A DNA stretch of 64,000 bases, from positions 124,001-188,000 of the forward strand of contig NZ_NWTI01000002.1 in the NCBI RefSeq assembly GCF_002531575.1. Direction: 5' to 3'. Of this stretch, positions 60,335 through 64,000 are shown piece after piece. The position numbers were made by a program, and so were the translations under genes. The DNA is from Bradyrhizobium sp. Y36 (GTDB taxonomy: Bacteria; Pseudomonadota; Alphaproteobacteria; Rhizobiales; Xanthobacteraceae). The notes below the pieces were generated by a model that saw only the letters and a list, made by a program, of their open reading frames with translations, did no database searches and had not been told where the DNA came from. How positions within the stretch are numbered: position 1 is the stretch's first letter; each line of letters starts with the position of its first letter.

Positions 60335-62221
60335 TCAGTCGATCATCTCAGCCTTCGTCGCAGCGTGGCCTGGCCCGCTCTGGTCGCGCCAGAACCACAC
60401 GGTCACGGCGCCTGAGCGACCGCGGACGTGGGCGAGGAGGGGGCCCGACAGAATGCCGTCGGGCACCCCGTGGAAGTCGGCGGCATCCAGCAGCGTATCG
60501 CTCAGCGCGAGCCGCGCATCGTTCTGGACGGCGACCTCCATCAGCCGGTTCGCGACGTTGACGGTGTCGCCTGTCGCGGTGATGTGCTGGTGGCTTTCGC
60601 CGAGGCGGGAGGCGACGATCTCGCCGAAATGCACGCCGATCTTGAAGCCCAGCGGATCACCGATGGCAGGTGGCAGCGAGGCGATCCAGCGTTCGACGCC
60701 GCGATGCAGGTCGATCGCACATTTCAGTGCGCGCGCCGCATCATCGGGCATCGCGCCCGGAAGCCCAAACAGAATCATGGCGCCGTCGCCGAGAAAGCCC
60801 GTAATCGTGCCGCCGCAATCGACCGCGATCCTGTCGATCAACGCGTGAAATGCCTTCAAAACCCCCTGGATCGCGTCAGGATCAGTCCGTTCGCTTAAGC
60901 CGGTGAAGCCGGAGAGGTCGATGAAGACCACGGCTGCATTTTGCCGGACCGGCCTGGACAGGAAATTCGGATCGCGCGCCAGCCACTCTTGCACCGCAGG
61001 CGCCTGCAACCGGGCGAGCGACCTGCTCTTGGCTGCGAGATACTGCGTGCGGCGGCCTCCGACCCACAGCTGTACGCCAGCAAAGATCGCAACCGGCGGC
61101 ACTGCGGCGGCGAGCGTGGTTGCCGCATTCAGCCAGACGCCATGCGTGAAGGCGAGCGCATTGAGGCCGGCCCAGGCAATCATCACCGCAGCCGCCGCCA
61201 TGATGCCGAGCGCGCTGCGCCGCCAGGCCAGCAAGCCGACCAGCAGCATCGGCAGCAGGATTGCAGCGAGCGCGTCGGCAACATGAACCCTGTAGTCGCG
61301 TACGATGCCGTCGCCGGCAACGAGATGCGTGATCGCGGTCGAGACCACTTCGACGCCGGGCATCAGCGAATCGAACGGGGTGGGATAGAAGTCGCCGCCG
61401 CCGGCGACCGAGGCGCCGATCACGACGATTCGGTTCTCGATCGCCGCGCGGTCGAGCGTGCCGTCGAAGATGCTCTGCGCACTGACGGTGCGGATGGTGC
61501 GTCGCGGACCGTAATAGGTGATCGGCAGCGCGAAATCGGCATCGGTCGGCACTGCGCGCTCACCGAGCATGAGGTGATCCGAGGCGATCGTCAGCGGCTT
61601 GTCGAGCGCGCGGGTGGCGACCCGCAAGGGGAACGACAGTTCGACCTTGTCGTGCGTCCGGAACAGCATCGGCACCGAAAGCGGTGAGCCCGACTGCCCC
61701 GTCGCGACGTTGACGACGCCCACTTCGGCGTGGTCGGCGAACGCCGGCAGCGGCAGCAGGAAGCGTTCGGCCTGCGGCAGCACGGCGAGGGGGCCCGCGC
61801 TGCTCGGCTCCACGGTTTCGCTGGCGCTTGGAAAGATCGCCGCGGCGGCCAGCACCATGGGGCCGGTCGCCAGCGTGTTGGCCAGCGTTGCGTCGCCGAT
61901 CGCGGCGCTGCGGTCCACCAGGAGGAGATCGATCGCGACGACCTTCGGCTTGAACTGCACGATGGTGTCGACGACCCGGGCGAGATCGGCGCGCGGCAGT
62001 GGATAGCTGCCGCCGCGCTTCACCACGGTATCGTCGATCGCGACGATGGTGACGAGATCGGGTGGGCGCTGCACGCCGCGGGCCTGGGTCCGCCAATCGG
62101 TCAGTGTCGCTTCGAGGCGATCGAGAAAGCGCAGATGGCCGCCTGCGTGCGCGGCATAGATGCCGGCGCCCCACAACGCGGTGAGGACGAGTGCTACCAG
62201 GATCTGAACGCGTCTAGTCAC
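60335..62221 (-). CDS. CHASE2-domain class III adenylate cyclase
   Basis: The 628-residue product has one N-terminal span, a periplasmic CHASE2 sensor (FKPKVVAIDLLLVDRSA, RAAIENRIVVIGASVAGGGD), three spans (about 325-395) and a C-terminal cyclase (VVFIDLSGFTGLSER with metal Asp, FLGDGAMILFG, HITATGDTVNVANRLME). GTG 62221 is used; TTG 62233 is the alternative. It follows a FecR-domain gene, a very common pairing for CHASE2 cyclases. Confidence 0.94.
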   Translation of the reverse strand: MTRRVQILVALVLTALWGAGIYAAHAGGHLRFLDRLEATLTDWRTQARGVQRPPDLVTIVAIDDTVVKRGGSYPLPRADLARVVDTIVQFKPKVVAIDLLLVDRSAAIGDATLANTLATGPMVLAAAAIFPSASETVEPSSAGPLAVLPQAERFLLPLPAFADHAEVGVVNVATGQSGSPLSVPMLFRTHDKVELSFPLRVATRALDKPLTIASDHLMLGERAVPTDADFALPITYYGPRRTIRTVSAQSIFDGTLDRAAIENRIVVIGASVAGGGDFYPTPFDSLMPGVEVVSTAITHLVAGDGIVRDYRVHVADALAAILLPMLLVGLLAWRRSALGIMAAAAVMIAWAGLNALAFTHGVWLNAATTLAAAVPPVAIFAGVQLWVGGRRTQYLAAKSRSLARLQAPAVQEWLARDPNFLSRPVRQNAAVVFIDLSGFTGLSERTDPDAIQGVLKAFHALIDRIAVDCGGTITGFLGDGAMILFGLPGAMPDDAARALKCAIDLHRGVERWIASLPPAIGDPLGFKIGVHFGEIVASRLGESHQHITATGDTVNVANRLMEVAVQNDARLALSDTLLDAADFHGVPDGILSGPLLAHVRGRSGAVTVWFWRDQSGPGHAATKAEMID

Positions 62222-62254
62222 TACGTACTGCAATCTTCTTTGTTCTAAGTCCTG

Positions 62255-62296
62255 TTGACCAAAGCCTTAAAGACCAAGCCTTATTGACCAAGCCTT
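62255..62296 (-). repeat. triplicated GACCAAGCCTTA-type direct repeat
   Basis: Three near-identical units of about 14 bp (TTGACCAAAGCCTTA, AAGACCAAGCCTTA, TTGACCAAGCCTT) sit end to end across the FecR stop codon. They look like a local tandem duplication. Confidence 0.7.
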
Positions 62297-62802
62297 GCCA
62301 TCAGCGCGTCGACGCGCGGCTGGCCCCATGTCTTGACGGTCAGCGGGCCGGCCGCTTCGACGTCGACGCCTTCGCCTGGGCCAAGTACGACGCCGCGCCC
62401 GCGAGCCCTGCGGCTGACGCCGACGCGGCCGTCAGCGACGAAAACGGAGGTCTTGGCCTCAGCGACGTCGACCGCCCATCTTGTGCCGCGCACCGCCGCA
62501 ATCGCCTGCGGGGTCAGCACCTTGAAGGGATTGCCGCCGGACTTCTTGGGCACCTCGATCAGCAGGGCTCTGCTGCTCAACTCGACGGAGTCTATATGTC
62601 CGTCGCGGTTGGCATCCTTTAGTTCAAATCTGGCGCCGTTTTCTGCAACGATGGTGATACCGTTGTCGCAGCGCCAAACTTGCGTGCTCGCGGCCGAAAT
62701 CGACGACGTGCAACCTGCATTGGCGGGCTGCGCGGCCGCATATCCCATCAACAAGAACGACCACACGAGAGCGAAAAACCCAGCGCGCGCGATCCCACTC
62801 AT
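62281..62802 (-). CDS. exported FecR-domain protein
   Basis: The 173-residue product has a signal peptide (FFALVWSFLLMGYAAAQ) and a FecR domain (FKVLTPQAIAAVRGTRWAVDVAEAKTSVFVADGRVGV in blocks, then VVLGPGEGVDV). ATG 62802 has GGAGG five bases upstream. FecR proteins paired with CHASE2 cyclases are thought to sense or modulate envelope signals. A triplicated GACCAAGCCTTA-type stretch covers its stop codon and 3' flank. Confidence 0.9.
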   Translation of the reverse strand: MSGIARAGFFALVWSFLLMGYAAAQPANAGCTSSISAASTQVWRCDNGITIVAENGARFELKDANRDGHIDSVELSSRALLIEVPKKSGGNPFKVLTPQAIAAVRGTRWAVDVAEAKTSVFVADGRVGVSRRARGRGVVLGPGEGVDVEAAGPLTVKTWGQPRVDALMARLGQ

Positions 62803-62844
62803 GCCAGCCTCCATTTGCGTGCCTGGCACAGTTCAAGGCGATGT

Positions 62845-62862
62845 TGATACGGTACCGTATCA
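62845..62862. promoter_or_regulatory. perfect 18-bp palindrome upstream of the FecR gene
   Basis: TGATACGGTACCGTATCA has full two-fold symmetry and lies 43 bp before the FecR ATG on the minus strand. It is the size of a TetR-type or similar dimer operator. No regulator gene is adjacent. Confidence 0.65.
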
Positions 62863-63267
62863 CACGCTGAGGCTGCCGGAAAGTGCCGAGTTTGGAGCTA
62901 TTTTCTCCACACGGCCTTTTCCAGATCGGTGCGATCAACTTTCGGTCAGGGTCCCGTGTTGCGTGAGTGCTCTGTGCGCGATGTGTGATGCGGGACGAGC
63001 CCTGGTGCCCATGCTGCGGAATCTCGCGCGCCGCGGCTGGCAAGGCGCGCGCGCCAGCCTCGCACAACCCTTCCCCGGTATCTTCCGGGCATTGATGACC
63101 ACGAAAAGGACTTGGTTGGATGCGCTTAGAGAGGGGGCCGGCGAGGTCCGCTGAACGCGCCGATCCGGCCGAGAATTATGGTTAACAGACGCGCCTAAGT
63201 CCGTAGTTCTGCGGGCTTTTTCTCAGAATGATACAGCGTTGATGCGTTGCCCTACATCCGCCCGAAC

Positions 63268-63283
63268 TTAATCCGCATTTAAC
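63268..63283 (+). promoter_or_regulatory. CtrA-type site TTAA-N7-TTAAC
   Basis: TTAATCCGCATTTAAC matches the CtrA consensus TTAA-N7-TTAAC exactly. It is about 110 bp upstream of the gene starting at 63393. A GTTAAC hexamer at 63181 may be a half-site. Confidence 0.55.
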
Positions 63284-63392
63284 TAAAAGTCGCCTTAATG
63301 ACGCTCCGACCCTCTGCGAGATGCTGTTCCCGGATCGTGACCAGCGGCACTTTGAAGGGGGACTGAGTGACACCGTCCTGGACGCAAGGCGA

Positions 63393-64000
63393 ATGAGTAC
63401 GAGTATCGCTGCGCAAATTAACGCGGCACGGAAGTCCAAGAGAAATTCGCGGAAATCTTCCCGGAAAATGACCACGACCAATTGGCTTGGCGCCGCAGCG
63501 ATCGGCTGCGTCGTGATGGGCGCCGGCTGGACCATCTACAACAACGTCTTCGGCGCGAGCGTCTATCCGACCGTCGGCAGCATCGGCTATGACGAGCCGG
63601 TGGTGAAGCGTGCGCCCAAGGTCGCGCTGCGCGAGGCCGGCGACGCCATCAAGGAAGCTTTCGCGCTGCTGCCCGACCGGTTGCAGGTCGCCGCCCCGAT
63701 TTCGCGCGAGATGTTCAACGAGCGCTTTGCCGCGGCCGCGACCCAGGGCGTGGCGTCGAATGCGGCGAGCGCGGCGCCCGCGACCCAGGTTGCGGTGGTG
63801 AAAGATCCGCCGAAGCAGAGCGTGATCGCGAAGGTCGCGGAGGCGCTGAAGCCGGCCCCGGCCAAGAACACGGACAAGACGACCGACAAGGCTGCGGACA
63901 AGGCCAAGCGCGCTCCGGATGCCCAGATCCAGCTGGCCTCGGCAGATCCCGCGCAGATCGTGCCGGCACCCGAAGCCAAGAAGTCGTTCGCGGACCGCGC
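63393..64000 (+). CDS. membrane-anchored protein, possibly DUF2778/Tlde1-like (3' end outside window)
   Basis: ATG 63393 opens a frame that stays open to the window end (202 residues). It has a cytosolic Ser/Lys/Arg-rich head, one span (WLGAAAIGCVVMGAGWTIY, about 30-48), YPTVGSIGYDEPVVKRAPKV, and a Lys/Ala/Pro-rich spacer (NTDKTTDKAADKAKRAPDA). In Bradyrhizobium such heads precede a DUF2778 (Tlde1, L,D-transpeptidase-like) domain, but that domain would be beyond the edge, so this is only a guess. Confidence 0.75.
   Translation, partial: MSTSIAAQINAARKSKRNSRKSSRKMTTTNWLGAAAIGCVVMGAGWTIYNNVFGASVYPTVGSIGYDEPVVKRAPKVALREAGDAIKEAFALLPDRLQVAAPISREMFNERFAAAATQGVASNAASAAPATQVAVVKDPPKQSVIAKVAEALKPAPAKNTDKTTDKAADKAKRAPDAQIQLASADPAQIVPAPEAKKSFADR

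Larger units (their letters stand above)
62803..63392. other. 590-bp divergent regulatory region
   Basis: No reliable gene is seen. The region holds the 18-bp palindrome at 62845 (FecR side), GTTAAC at 63181 and the CtrA-type site at 63268 (right-hand gene). An ORF on the + strand from 62333 to 63154 is antisense shadow with no ribosome site. Confidence 0.6.

Overview
This is a GC-rich, densely packed chromosomal segment, most likely from Bradyrhizobium or a close relative in the Nitrobacteraceae (Alphaproteobacteria). That placement is an inference. It rests on high third-position GC, many ATGA/GTGA gene overlaps, a pcaBDC cluster, a coxSMDEF-type cluster with molybdenum-cofactor genes, a complete liv transporter, possible FixK/FNR, sigma-54 and CtrA sites, and several families of palindromic intergenic repeats known from Bradyrhizobium. 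No rRNA, tRNA, CRISPR array, transposase or phage module was seen. Both ends cut through genes.

Layout. 1-5800: partial acyltransferase-like gene, exported cupin, HpcH/HpaI aldolase, murI, a glutathione S-transferase, a cyclic-nucleotide-binding membrane protein and a SecD-like exported protein that has only the periplasmic part. 6041-12682: acyl-CoA synthetase, LVIVD beta-propeller protein, M20 amidohydrolase, small exported protein, purB. 12683-16304: inverted repeats with a possible 33-residue peptide, a TetR regulator, and a NarL-type kinase/regulator pair. 16504-20857: a five-gene run with a MotA/TolQ/ExbB-like channel protein, a single-span partner with a beta-rich domain, a third membrane protein, a calcineurin-like phosphoesterase and a Ser/Thr kinase fused to a universal stress domain. 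This is the best candidate here for an undescribed system. 20883-24619: three tiny genes downstream of a possible FixK box, rpe, an EF-hand protein behind a sigma-54-like promoter, a KTSC protein and a P1 peptidase. 24678-33307: MASE4 hybrid kinase, single-domain receiver and livKFGMH.

33589-37248: Q/G/P-rich peptide, membrane protein and pcaC, pcaD, pcaB of the protocatechuate branch. 37421-44259: coxG, coxS, coxM, coxD, coxE, two XdhC-type genes and a MoeA-like/MocA-like fusion. The molybdenum large subunit coxL is missing although its partners and maturation genes are all present. 44484-48577: DUF4189 protein behind a ten-G tract, a Trp-rich orphan, a DUF2000 protein, alcohol dehydrogenase with a well-placed FixK/FNR box, and a GFA/SRPBCC/ArsR operon. 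48676-52254: TetR-controlled HlyD/ABC efflux operon with its own 18-bp palindrome.

52283-64000: class III cyclase, PhzF, DUF488 and DUF72 proteins, small envelope proteins, two lipid-linked sugar transferases, a CHASE2 cyclase/FecR pair with a perfect 18-bp palindrome upstream, and a membrane-anchored gene cut by the window end that lies behind a CtrA-type site.

Together the window mixes housekeeping genes (murI, purB, rpe), aromatic and amino-acid uptake and catabolism, and an unusual density of signalling genes. Those comprise two two-component kinases, two nucleotide cyclases, a cyclic-nucleotide-binding protein, a Ser/Thr kinase and three TetR/ArsR regulators.
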